A DNA stretch of 37,288 nucleotides from a virus. The DNA lies in the IMG/VR virus record IMGVR_UViG_3300012037_000009, positions 1-37,288 of that record. One strand, written 5' to 3'. Below, piece after piece: positions 25,150-33,045 of the stretch; position 1 is the first letter of the stretch, and each line of letters begins with the position of its first letter. The notes below the pieces were generated by a model, which ran no database searches, was not told the DNA's origin, and saw only the letters and a list, made by a program, of their open reading frames with translations. A program made the position numbers and the translations under genes.

Positions 25150-26139
25150 TTACTTTGCTCTTTTCGGAGCGCCGTTTAACATACTGCTGGCTGATTTGTC
25201 AGCAGTCTCTGGCTTGCCCTTTTTCTCAGCGCCGTGGCCAGGTTGGTTTGACATTTTTGTCGCCCCTTTTGCACCAACAACGTTTACGTTCTTGGTATTC
25301 ATATCCTTTGGGTTCTGAGCATTTAGTGCTGAACCTTTTAAGTTACCTTTGTTGGCTTCTACGCCTGCTTCTGTACCGCTTTTTGCGATGTTAGCAGTTG
25401 TTCCGCCCATATCATTTTTGCCTGCAACTGAGCTCTTAGTGTTTACTCCGTTGTCGCCACCGATCTTTGCGCCAAGTCCGCCGCCGTTGATCTTTTCTAC
25501 GTATTCACGCATTTCTTCACCAGCAGTTTTCTTTACTTTCTTGTCGTCTTTCTTATCGGCTTTTTTAGCTTCAAACGCATATGACTCTTTTTCTTCTTCG
25601 TCTTCTTCGTCTTCTTCGTCGCCCATGTCCATATCGTCGTCTTCTTCGTCGCCCATGTCGTCGCCGTCCATGTCGTCGCTATCGCCGCCGCCCATAAGCT
25701 TTTCGAATTCTGCTTTTAGATCTTCCAGGGCGTCTTCTAGGTCTTCGATGCGATCTTCTGTATCGCCTTCACCACCCATGTCCATGTCGTCGCCTTCTTC
25801 GTCATCATCCATACCAAGATCGGCCATCATGTCGTCAGTTGCGTCGCGGCGCATCATGTCGTCGTCTGCTTCGACTTCAAACTCGTCTAGATCAAAACCT
25901 TCGTCTAGATCATCGTCTGACTCATCGTCTTCGTCGTCTGACTCGTCTAGGTCATCGTCTGACTCATCGACTTCTTCGTCATCTGACTCGTCTACTTCTT
26001 CGTCTTCATCTTCTAGAAGTGACTCATAAATATCTCTTGACTTTTCTACTACGATTTCGTGGAAAAGTTCTTCTGCTGCGTCTTTATCTTCGTTGATAAG
26101 AAGCTCTAGCATTTTTTCAAATTTGCTTAGGTCTGCCAT
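25150..26139 (-). CDS. Acidic prohead core protein, gp67-like
   Basis: This 329-residue protein has a helical head (residues 1-45: MADLSKFEKMLELLINEDKD, then EELFHEIVVEKSRDIYESLL). It is followed by about 150 residues of nearly pure Asp/Glu/Ser/Met with ESDD repeats, and a basic, Gly/Asn/Lys-rich C-terminal third (about 195-329). The short helical head plus acidic tail resembles T4 gp67, a prohead core protein of the 20-67-68-21-22-23 cluster, and the position before gp21 agrees. The basic tail is absent from T4 gp67, so an internal or DNA-contacting role is possible. It has its own late promoter (26200-26207) and an AGGAG site. Confidence 0.65.
   Translation of the reverse strand: MADLSKFEKMLELLINEDKDAAEELFHEIVVEKSRDIYESLLEDEDEEVDESDDEEVDESDDDLDESDDEDDESDDDLDEGFDLDEFEVEADDDMMRRDATDDMMADLGMDDDEEGDDMDMGGEGDTEDRIEDLEDALEDLKAEFEKLMGGGDSDDMDGDDMGDEEDDDMDMGDEEDEEDEEEKESYAFEAKKADKKDDKKVKKTAGEEMREYVEKINGGGLGAKIGGDNGVNTKSSVAGKNDMGGTTANIAKSGTEAGVEANKGNLKGSALNAQNPKDMNTKNVNVVGAKGATKMSNQPGHGAEKKGKPETADKSASSMLNGAPKRAK
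25895..26015 (-). repeat. Imperfect tandem repeat coding Asp/Glu/Ser
   Basis: Repeated GACTCGTCT/GACTCATCG-type units on the plus strand encode E-S-D-D and V-D-E-S-D-D repeats of the acidic core protein. A related low-complexity stretch lies at about 25588-25680. Such tracts are prone to slippage, so length can be expected to differ between relatives. Confidence 0.6.
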
Positions 26140-26199
26140 TTCAAACTCCTGTAAATGTTATCGCACTTATTCAGTGCAAGGCTGTCATATTATATTTAC

Positions 26200-26207
26200 T
26201 ATTTATA
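26200..26207 (-). promoter_or_regulatory. T4-type late promoter (TATAAATA)
   Basis: A perfect TATAAATA on the minus strand, followed by GTAAATA, lies 61 bases before the ATG of the acidic core protein. The transcript leader holds a GCACT-(5)-AGTGC hairpin at 26163-26177. Confidence 0.7.
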
Positions 26208-26218
26208 TGAAAAAATGC

Positions 26219-26253
26219 GTAGAAACAGGCTCAAAGCAGCCTGTTTTATCTAC
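26219..26253 (-). terminator. Terminator-like hairpin
   Basis: A 9-bp stem (AAACAGGCT at 26223-26231 with AGCCTGTTT at 26238-26246) can be extended by GTAGA/TCTAC. It stands four bases after the stop codon of the sialyltransferase-like gene. The T-tract on the minus strand is weak, so it may only be partial. Confidence 0.55.
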
Positions 26254-26256
26254 ACA

Positions 26257-26850
26257 TCACAAGATTCCAAAGATTTTCTTAAATTCATCCATGGAAATAT
26301 GGGTTAAGTTCGATAGTTTACTCAATTCGTTAGGGACAAAAACGTTTTCTCCCAGCACTCTTATATATCTCTTTTTTGAAAATTTTTGTATAGTGATCGT
26401 TGTTTGCTTTAACCAATTGCCGTGATACGTGGCTCTTTCGTTACTGCGTTTGTAATTAAAAGAGTCTGCGTATACATTGTTTACCAGTTCGCTGTTGGTG
26501 CCTAGACCTTTGTAGTCAAAACCTAAAATATAAATTTCATCGTTTCCGTGATCGCTGGCTAGATGTAATGCTGTAGGTCCTGAGCTCCATCCTTTGCTGG
26601 GACTGAAAAAATTAAAATTAGTTAATTTTGAGAATGCCTTGTTTGGATTTGTCCAAACTGCGCAACGCTGCTGAACTGACTCCTTGTTTAATTCAATTAC
26701 CATTTTTGTATCAACTGCCACAAGATAGTCAGGAAGATAATCTCTGTAGATGGCATTGCATCCGTACACAGTTCCGTTTTGTTTTAATTTGGATAAGTCT
26801 AGATCTTTGCGGCTAGTGCCGTTACCAAGTACAAATGCTACTTTTTTCAA
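26257..26850 (-). CDS. GT42 sialyltransferase-like / MptE-like Rossmann protein
   Basis: This 197-residue protein begins with a Rossmann-type motif, VAFVLGNGTSRKDLDLSKL (residues 4-22), followed by YGCNAIY (29-35), PDYLVAVDTKM (40-50), WSSGPTALHLA (88-98), IYILGFDYKG (106-115) and TYHGN (141-145). The order GNGxS..., CNxxY, SG-x-x-x-x-x-x-A, IY-x-x-G-(I/F)-D, then a His-containing loop resembles the CMP-sialic-acid glycosyltransferases of family GT42. It also resembles the related MptE-like (DUF115) group, which binds nucleotides or pterins. Its substrate is unknown. The start is TTG, with an in-frame stop two codons upstream and a GGAG site. It is an accessory gene lying between gp20 and gp21. 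Confidence 0.6.
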   Translation of the reverse strand: MKKVAFVLGNGTSRKDLDLSKLKQNGTVYGCNAIYRDYLPDYLVAVDTKMVIELNKESVQQRCAVWTNPNKAFSKLTNFNFFSPSKGWSSGPTALHLASDHGNDEIYILGFDYKGLGTNSELVNNVYADSFNYKRSNERATYHGNWLKQTTITIQKFSKKRYIRVLGENVFVPNELSKLSNLTHISMDEFKKIFGIL

Positions 26851-26853
26851 ACA

Positions 26854-27102
26854 TTAAACTCCGCCAGATTCTGCATTAGCAGCTATACCATACATCTGCT
26901 TGACAAAATCAAGCTCTTTGCGTTTTTCTTCTGTATGTAGTTCACTGGCTTTGCGTATGCGACTGATCTGGCGAAGTGTTAGTCTTGTTTTGCGAGTATC
27001 ATCTTTTTTCATAGGACTTTGGTCGTAGTCAGCGTCGTAGCGTTTGTCATCTACGGTCTCAACAGTTTCTCTATCAAAATAAAATAATTCACGTAATATC
27101 AT
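26854..27102 (-). CDS. Small conserved protein downstream of the portal gene
   Basis: This 82-residue charged protein starts MILRELFYFDRETVET and contains DTRKTRLTLRQISRIRKASE (about residues 36-55) and KELDFVKQMYG. It resembles, from memory, small proteins encoded after gp20 in marine T4-like phages, with a D-T-R-x-T-R-L-T-L core; their role (possibly a head-core or scaffold factor) is not known. It begins eight bases after the gp20 stop codon and lacks a clear ribosome site (AATAGT only). This fits coupled translation from gp20 or a nearly leaderless transcript from the TATAAATA next to it. Confidence 0.6.
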   Translation of the reverse strand: MILRELFYFDRETVETVDDKRYDADYDQSPMKKDDTRKTRLTLRQISRIRKASELHTEEKRKELDFVKQMYGIAANAESGGV

Positions 27103-27107
27103 ACTAT

Positions 27108-27115
27108 TATTTATA
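27108..27115 (-). promoter_or_regulatory. T4-type late promoter (TATAAATA)
   Basis: A perfect TATAAATA overlaps the gp20 stop codon (GTA-TAA-ATA). It stands only five bases before the ATG at 27102, so initiation from it would give a leaderless or nearly leaderless mRNA. Chance occurrence at a stop codon cannot be excluded. Confidence 0.45.
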
Positions 27116-30100
27116 CCGTTTGGTCAGTTGTTGGGGCTGCGCCCAGATCTTGACCAGTTGCTGTTTCGGGGCCTGCGCCTTCTCCGCCGTCTACTGGAGG
27201 TAATTCTTCACCAGTTTCATCTTCAAGGCCGCCTAGGTCGGAACCAATGCCAGCGGCGCTGATGCCAGCATCTCTCATTTCAGCACTAGCATCACCTGGT
27301 AGCGGCTCTAATACATCATCGTTTTCTTCTTTCCATAGGCGTTCATTCTCTGCAATTTCTTCTTCAGTCATACCAAGGAAGCGTTTCATAGCAAAACGAT
27401 TTGACACATAAGGTATTGCACTCATCTGTGTATAAGTTGGAACACGAGCATTGTCGATTTCGCTTTGACGATATGCTGCAAAGTTTTGCGGCGGTTGGAA
27501 TTTGAGATCAAACATTGACGTATCAATGTTGATTCCTTTTTCCAACATATATCTTTTAAATTCTGTGTCGAATTCTTCAACTACTAGATTTTGCAAACGT
27601 TCACAATAGGTATTGAAGCGAAGTTCTTGTATGTAGGCTGTGCCCACACGTCCATCATTATATTGTGCAGATGAATCATCTGCTCCAGTTGGAAGGTACG
27701 AACTTGGGATACGTAATCCGCGTACCAGCTTATTAGTGAAGTATCGTAGATCATCAATCTCTCCTAGGTTAGTACCGCCTGGCAGTGTTTCAACTTTTGA
27801 TCCACGACCTTCTGCTGTCTGCGGGAAGAAGTAGTCTTCATTTATTGAATTTTTAACAAAGATACCACTTTCAATAGCAAACGTGTGATAGTTGTGCCAT
27901 TTTTCAGTGCCGTCTATAGTAATAGTTCCTGTATCTCGATTAGACACTACTTCTATTTTTACTACTTTGTGGTTAAACTGATCGATTTCTTTTACAAACT
28001 GTTTCCAGTTAGTGTATCCGTTTTTCTTAAGAAGTCCATTTAGTTTACTATAACCAAATCGCGTAAAGTCAATCTTACACTGAGCGTTCTTATAATCAAG
28101 AGCAACTGAATTTTCTTTCTTTAACAGATCTAATAACTCTTTGTTATTGTCACAAAGATTAATTACAGTGTTCTTATTTGTTGACTGAGTCTTAACTATC
28201 TCCACTACTATCTGTAACATTTCAAATGTCAAATGTAACGATTGATTTTTTATTTTAACTCTAGATTCCAAGTTTTTTACCACTTGTTGCATCGCAGCTA
28301 GATTACTATTAAGGTGGTCACTTCTAGATTTGCCAGCGTTCTTTTTATAACTGACCATAGTCGCAGGATCATTCTGTCTCATCCACACTGCTCTCTGTTG
28401 TGCTGACCTAATATTGTAAAGAGCTGATTGTCTTTCTACAATAGTCATATTCTTCCAATGTGTTTTTAACGTATTAGAAATTTTTCCCGTAACTAACTGG
28501 AATTCTTCTTCTGATAAATTAGACCAGTAATCTGATTTATTTGCAGCATGGTACTGTATGTGATCAGCTTTATTCATATATTGAAGATTACGTGGATCGT
28601 TATTAAAGCGATTATAATCTCGATGATGTATTACTGCTTTAGACTTTCCTGCATTTTGTTCAAGGTATGTAAATTCCTGATGTTTGCTCAAGTTTCTAAA
28701 AAACTCGCCTACAACTCGATGAGTCCACTGCCATTCCTTCTTGCTATGATCCCAAACTTGCTCATAGTCATTAGATTTAGACGATATCTTTTTGTTTCTT
28801 TTATTAAAAGATATTAGACTATCAGTTTCGACAATGTCCTTGGCCTCTACCATACCTTTTCCAAATACTGGTATCTTGTGGTCTGGAGTACAAACTAAAG
28901 TTTCGCCATTATCAAATGTTAATTGAATAGTTTGTGTATTTCTACGAGTAATACCAGCCCAGTTAATTACCCCTGGCGCTATTTTGCCAGTCACAGGATC
29001 ACAACTGTATGCCCAGTTTTCTTTTCCTTGCTTAAACTCTGCAATTAACTCAGTTAGTGCTAATGTTCTTCCATCAAGTAGAGGAATCCTTGTAGATAAA
29101 TCCAAACAGAGAGGATTATAGCTTGAGTCAATAACATTCGCACCGCCGCCGCTGGAACTTGGAATACGTCTTTGATGGATTTCAGTTTTAACACGTTCAA
29201 CAAATGCCATAGCAAGGTGACTGGGCATGTTGCCCACGTCAACGTAGAACACTCTGCGTTCAGGAGCACGTTGAACACGGTAGATAATAATCGCATCTTC
29301 TAGTAATTCTTTTTGTTTGTACACTTTGAAAATAGTTTCTAACAAACTGTTGCCAAAAGGAAAGTTGTTGTCTAAGCCTTCACTTAGACTTAGATGAATC
29401 ACATGTTTAGCATCAATTGCCCATTCGTTCTGATCAGTTTGGAAACGACTGCCGCTAGTTGACTGTTGCGGTTGTCCTACCATACCTCTAGCATTGCCCA
29501 CAGGCTGATACTGTGTTCCAGCAGTGCCGCCGATGATGCCGCCTGTGGCTTGGAATGGAGTAGTTGCTACACCTTCTACAAAGTTGAGATTAATATTTTT
29601 AATCATATACTGTTCAGGCAGCTTGCCTTCTGATTCGTTAACAATGATACGAGTAACGTTGGCAGGGTCCACATGGAACCAACGTTTAGTTTCAGGGTCG
29701 CGTATAAAGAATTGGTCGCCGAACTTGAAAATATTTCTCAGTATTTTAAATATCTTTGTTTCAAACTGTTGTAGCTTGCACCATTGTTGTAGATACTTTT
29801 GAATAATAGTAACTTCACTATTGGTTGCTTTTTGTTTAAAGTCAATAATAAAAGGCGTGCCGTTTTGCGCATTTTTCTGCGTAGTAAATTCCGCAAGAAT
29901 ATCAAGAGCAGCATTTACTTCTGAATCGAGATCCATGGTATTGTACTGACCATAGCGTTCAACTCTGTTTGGAGAACCTATGTAAACATCAGGCAAATAA
30001 CTTGAATAATTAGAACGTGCAGGGCCTGCTGGGCCGCCACCGTTTCTAAGATTAGTAAACGGTGAATAACTTCCGTTTGGGTTATTTGCTGTTGGTACTG

Positions 30101-30125
30101 GGGCGAAATGCTTCTTCCAGCTCAT
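27111..30125 (-). CDS. 20: Portal protein gp20 interrupted by an intein
   Basis: The reading frame is 1004 residues long, about 420 more than usual for marine gp20. Residues 1-339 and 760-1004 together form a complete T4-type portal protein of 584 residues: MDLDSEVNAALDILAEFTTQ (64-83), PFGNSLLETIFKVYKQKELL (256-275), RAPERRVFYVDVGNMP (286-301), then EDYFFPQTAEGRGS (763-776), VETLPGGTNLGEIDDLRYF (778-796), and NRFAMKRFLGMTEEEIAENE (909-928). The portal forms the dodecameric DNA gate and initiates head assembly. The intein occupies residues 340-759 and must splice out to give a functional portal. It is followed by an acidic, Gly/Pro-rich C-terminus. An AGGAG site precedes the ATG. Confidence 0.93.
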   Translation of the reverse strand: MSWKKHFAPVPTANNPNGSYSPFTNLRNGGGPAGPARSNYSSYLPDVYIGSPNRVERYGQYNTMDLDSEVNAALDILAEFTTQKNAQNGTPFIIDFKQKATNSEVTIIQKYLQQWCKLQQFETKIFKILRNIFKFGDQFFIRDPETKRWFHVDPANVTRIIVNESEGKLPEQYMIKNINLNFVEGVATTPFQATGGIIGGTAGTQYQPVGNARGMVGQPQQSTSGSRFQTDQNEWAIDAKHVIHLSLSEGLDNNFPFGNSLLETIFKVYKQKELLEDAIIIYRVQRAPERRVFYVDVGNMPSHLAMAFVERVKTEIHQRRIPSSSGGGANVIDSSYNPLCLDLSTRIPLLDGRTLALTELIAEFKQGKENWAYSCDPVTGKIAPGVINWAGITRRNTQTIQLTFDNGETLVCTPDHKIPVFGKGMVEAKDIVETDSLISFNKRNKKISSKSNDYEQVWDHSKKEWQWTHRVVGEFFRNLSKHQEFTYLEQNAGKSKAVIHHRDYNRFNNDPRNLQYMNKADHIQYHAANKSDYWSNLSEEEFQLVTGKISNTLKTHWKNMTIVERQSALYNIRSAQQRAVWMRQNDPATMVSYKKNAGKSRSDHLNSNLAAMQQVVKNLESRVKIKNQSLHLTFEMLQIVVEIVKTQSTNKNTVINLCDNNKELLDLLKKENSVALDYKNAQCKIDFTRFGYSKLNGLLKKNGYTNWKQFVKEIDQFNHKVVKIEVVSNRDTGTITIDGTEKWHNYHTFAIESGIFVKNSINEDYFFPQTAEGRGSKVETLPGGTNLGEIDDLRYFTNKLVRGLRIPSSYLPTGADDSSAQYNDGRVGTAYIQELRFNTYCERLQNLVVEEFDTEFKRYMLEKGINIDTSMFDLKFQPPQNFAAYRQSEIDNARVPTYTQMSAIPYVSNRFAMKRFLGMTEEEIAENERLWKEENDDVLEPLPGDASAEMRDAGISAAGIGSDLGGLEDETGEELPPVDGGEGAGPETATGQDLGAAPTTDQTV
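27849..29108 (-). mobile_element. Intein with HNH homing-endonuclease domain in gp20
   Basis: The 420-residue intein is inserted in frame between NPL and SINEDYFFP of the portal. Splicing block A is Cys1 with LDLSTRIPLLDGRTLALTELI-like sequence; block B is LVCTPDHKIP with the T-x-x-H motif (portal residues 413-416). The C-terminal blocks read GTITIDG, WHNYHTFAIE and SGIFVKN, ending in Asn420 followed by Ser+1 of the host protein. Its central part carries an HNH nuclease domain, VIHHRDYNRFNNDPRNLQYM followed by HIQYHA (residues 498-527 of the frame), then a helical DNA-binding-like region rich in Lys/Asn. The penultimate residue is Lys where most inteins have His. It is a probable selfish homing element in an essential gene. 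Confidence 0.92.
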
Positions 30126-30137
30126 GTATCTCTCCTA

Positions 30138-32969
30138 TCAACGAACCGTGCTAACACGACCGTTAGCTATGTTTGAACCTGTTGATCTTGTGTTTCTTTC
30201 AATCTGATCAGAATCTTCTGCCATTTCTCGTACAACTGTTAACATCTGACTCATAAGCATATTTAACTGTTTAATTGAATCTAGAGAGCCTTGATTGGCT
30301 GTGTTCATAGTGCTGACCAATTGATTTTTAATATCGTTTAAATTTTCTGTAAGTGTAGAAATATTTTCAATTTCTACTTTTGGTGTAGTTTGTGTTGAAC
30401 TAGATTGACTATCAAAATTTAGGCCAGGCAATTGAGCAGTTCTAGATTTACCCATAGCAGCACCAGTGTTTATACTACTAATCATTTGCCCTAGAGGACT
30501 GTCTAGAGGTATTACTGCTTCTGTGCCGTGGAGCATAGCCAGTGTGCCACTCCCAAAGTCTTGAAAGCCTTTGGTACCTTGAGAGAAGGATTCAATCTCT
30601 CCAAAGATACCAGTTGCTCGACCAGCATTATAAATTTCTCTAAGCAAATTAAGTTGTTCTTCTGAGGCATTACCTGATGATGCTAATTTAGCAAGCTCTC
30701 TTATTTCAATTCCTTCTTCTAGTCCTGTAATTAATCTTCTACCTTGATCAAGAAAAGACCTATTAGATTCTAATTGTGTTCTAAAAATTTCAGAATATTC
30801 GGCACCTAAAGATTCATAAAATTTTTCTAATTCTTCTCCAGTAAACCTTGACCCTGTAGTGCCACCGGCTTGACTGCCTCTACTCTGTAATTGCTCAAAT
30901 ACTGCTCGGCCAAAGTTTTCTGCTGCATCTACTGTAGGTGTTCCGGTCTCTTGCGACTGTCTTTCTGCAACTTCTTCACGATCTATACCTAACAGTTTTC
31001 TTGCAAGAAAGCTATTAACAAAGGTATCTTGCATTGTGTTTATAAGAATTTGAAACATTGAACTGATGTCATTTCTTAATTGAGCAGATTCTGAACTGTT
31101 CCAAAATTCACTAAAGCCAGTTACAAGACCGTTAGTAACTGTGCCGACGCCATTTATCAAGGCTTGTAATACACCGCTGTCATCAAAAAGATCTGCAATG
31201 CCATTTCTTAAACTTTGTATTAAGCCGCCTCGACGTATATCTTCACCTGTACCATCAAGTCTAGTGTTTTCTAATTTACCAAAGATTGCATCCCTGAAGA
31301 AATTTCCTATGTCATTAACTAGATCAGAAATAGCCTGTTCAGGATCAGCAGCAAACGCATTTATAAAACGTTCAATCTTAGGAACAACGCCTTCGATTTT
31401 TTCTCTCATGATGTTAATTGCATTTTGAAATTTTGTACCTTCGCCATCTTGTCCTACAAAATCTCTAAAAGATCCAGCAACGGCTGCAAGGGATGGAGAT
31501 ATAGCTTCTAATAATGGGTTAGTGAGATTTTCTGTTAATGCTTCTCTGGCTTCTCGTAGCCCTTCTCTAAATGCAGCGATTGCATCTAATTCGCTGCCTT
31601 GAGGAATCATTTGGTTTCCAGCAGCTTCCATACTAGCTAAAAACTCATCTCTAGCAAATTCAATTGTTCCGTTAGCATTTTCTCTAAGAAACTGTCCTAC
31701 AAATTCAGCAGTTGTACCAAACTGTTCTGCTACTGTGCTAGCAACTCCTCCTAGGCCTGCGCTGCCTGCTGCTAATAGATTTTCATAACTACCAGCAGCA
31801 CTAATTTGTGCTTCGAGAAGATCAGCTAGTTGTTCTCTTTGTGATTGAGCAGAAGTAAATGCTTCTTTATCTGCTGCCGACTGTATAGATTGAGCTTCGT
31901 TTAGTTGACCGACAAATTGACGAATAACATCTCCTTGTGTTGCTAAAAGAATTGCCTGTTCTTCATTAAGCGGAGGTAGTCCTAAAAATTCTCTTCTCAC
32001 TGCTTCTACATAATCTTGGCCCATTGTAGCTGCATTACTTAAAACCTGTTGTATACCTGCTTGTTGATCTTCTGTTAATCTCGCCATACGCATCTGAAAC
32101 GCCATGCCTTGTTGAGCTGCTGCAATTTCGTCGCGCTGTTGTTTTATGTCTTTACCAGTTAACTTTGACAGTGTTAACATATTTTTTGTTAGACTTTCAA
32201 CTGCGGCGGCTTGGTTGTTTCTATCTATTTGATCTTGTCTAACACCTGCTCTTGTTACATATTGAAAGAATGCTAATTGTTCATTTAATTCTTCAGCTGT
32301 AAGTCCCATTGCTGTAAACTGCTGCCTTACATCAGAACCTAATGCTTCGCTCAGAGATCTAGTTGCTCTAATACCTTGATCAACTGTGCCGCCGAACGCT
32401 GCTAGTCTTGTACTGTTCTGTGTAACAAAACCGCTTAATTCACCAAAGCTTAATCTTAATTCTCTTGAACTGTTTCGCAATTCGCCGAGGTCATAACCAA
32501 AACTAGCACCACTGGTTGCCATACTTTGAAAGGCATCAAACGAATCGTCTATGATATCTGTAAATTTGCTTAGTACACTACCAAACACTGGAATGCTTTG
32601 AACTAATCCACTGAGAGATTCATCGCCTGACATCACAGTTTGTGCAAATTGTGTTACACTAGATGTTAATAGGCCTATACCGCCTGCTACGAGATTAGTT
32701 ATTCCTCCCAACAAACTTCCCATTGCTCTAGTAGATGATCTCAGGGCACTGGTGTATTCTTTCTGAGCTTCGATTTTTTCTTCTATTGATTTGATATCTT
32801 CTTGTAGAGTACGAGTATGAAGACGTTGAACTTTGGCAGCTTCTTTTTTTGGATCTCTACCAGTAGTAACTGCTAGTTTTTCTATTGCTCGTGTAAGGCC
32901 AGCAAGAGTTGCTTCACTAGCAACTCCGCCTTCCCCGCCTACATTACTAATTTCTACTTGATCAGCCAA
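30138..32969 (-). CDS. Large tape-measure-like virion protein
   Basis: This 943-residue, mostly helical protein has coiled-coil stretches (about 45-75, 190-330), a hydrophobic Gly-rich segment near residues 86-105 (MGSLLGGITNLVAGGIGLL), and a C-terminal FGSGTLAMLHGTEAVIPL (about 805-822). A motif of the type 'G-T-x-A-x-L-H-G-x-E-A-V-(I/V)-P' is typical of tail tape-measure proteins of tailed phages. The usual T4 tape measure gp29 is about 590 residues, and this protein could also be another internal virion protein. It starts with TTG (in-frame TAG five codons upstream; AGGA site nine bases before) and is 12 bases from gp20. It is read divergently from the gp26-like gene. Confidence 0.6.
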   Translation of the reverse strand: MADQVEISNVGGEGGVASEATLAGLTRAIEKLAVTTGRDPKKEAAKVQRLHTRTLQEDIKSIEEKIEAQKEYTSALRSSTRAMGSLLGGITNLVAGGIGLLTSSVTQFAQTVMSGDESLSGLVQSIPVFGSVLSKFTDIIDDSFDAFQSMATSGASFGYDLGELRNSSRELRLSFGELSGFVTQNSTRLAAFGGTVDQGIRATRSLSEALGSDVRQQFTAMGLTAEELNEQLAFFQYVTRAGVRQDQIDRNNQAAAVESLTKNMLTLSKLTGKDIKQQRDEIAAAQQGMAFQMRMARLTEDQQAGIQQVLSNAATMGQDYVEAVRREFLGLPPLNEEQAILLATQGDVIRQFVGQLNEAQSIQSAADKEAFTSAQSQREQLADLLEAQISAAGSYENLLAAGSAGLGGVASTVAEQFGTTAEFVGQFLRENANGTIEFARDEFLASMEAAGNQMIPQGSELDAIAAFREGLREAREALTENLTNPLLEAISPSLAAVAGSFRDFVGQDGEGTKFQNAINIMREKIEGVVPKIERFINAFAADPEQAISDLVNDIGNFFRDAIFGKLENTRLDGTGEDIRRGGLIQSLRNGIADLFDDSGVLQALINGVGTVTNGLVTGFSEFWNSSESAQLRNDISSMFQILINTMQDTFVNSFLARKLLGIDREEVAERQSQETGTPTVDAAENFGRAVFEQLQSRGSQAGGTTGSRFTGEELEKFYESLGAEYSEIFRTQLESNRSFLDQGRRLITGLEEGIEIRELAKLASSGNASEEQLNLLREIYNAGRATGIFGEIESFSQGTKGFQDFGSGTLAMLHGTEAVIPLDSPLGQMISSINTGAAMGKSRTAQLPGLNFDSQSSSTQTTPKVEIENISTLTENLNDIKNQLVSTMNTANQGSLDSIKQLNMLMSQMLTVVREMAEDSDQIERNTRSTGSNIANGRVSTVR

Positions 32970-32995
32970 AGTTAAAAATCCTAGTTAACTGCGTA

Positions 32996-33003
32996 CATAA
33001 ATA
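32996..33003 (+). promoter_or_regulatory. Putative late promoter for the plus-strand island (CATAAATA)
   Basis: GTACATAAATAACTTAG on the plus strand lies 42 bases before the gp26-like ATG. It is seven of eight matches to the T4 late element and is one of two divergent elements in this gap. Confidence 0.5.
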
Positions 33004-33026
33004 ACTTAGATACATACATTACAGTA

Positions 33027-33034
33027 TATTTATC
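33027..33034 (-). promoter_or_regulatory. Putative late promoter for the tape-measure-like gene (GATAAATA)
   Basis: GATAAATATACTG on the minus strand lies 57 bases before the TTG start at 32969. With the plus-strand element at 32996-33003 it forms a divergent promoter pair whose transcripts would overlap by about 30 bases. Confidence 0.5.
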
Positions 33035-33045
33035 AGGAGCAACAC

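Noticed and set aside
25349-26029. Long plus-strand open frame rich in serine (226 codons)
   Set aside because: It is exactly antisense to the Asp/Glu/Ser repeat tract of the acidic core protein. The Ser-rich translation is a by-product of the GAC/GAA codon bias, and there is no ribosome site.
28548-28817. Plus-strand frame of 89 codons inside the intein
   Set aside because: It is antisense to the intein HNH region, with no ribosome site and no recognisable motifs.
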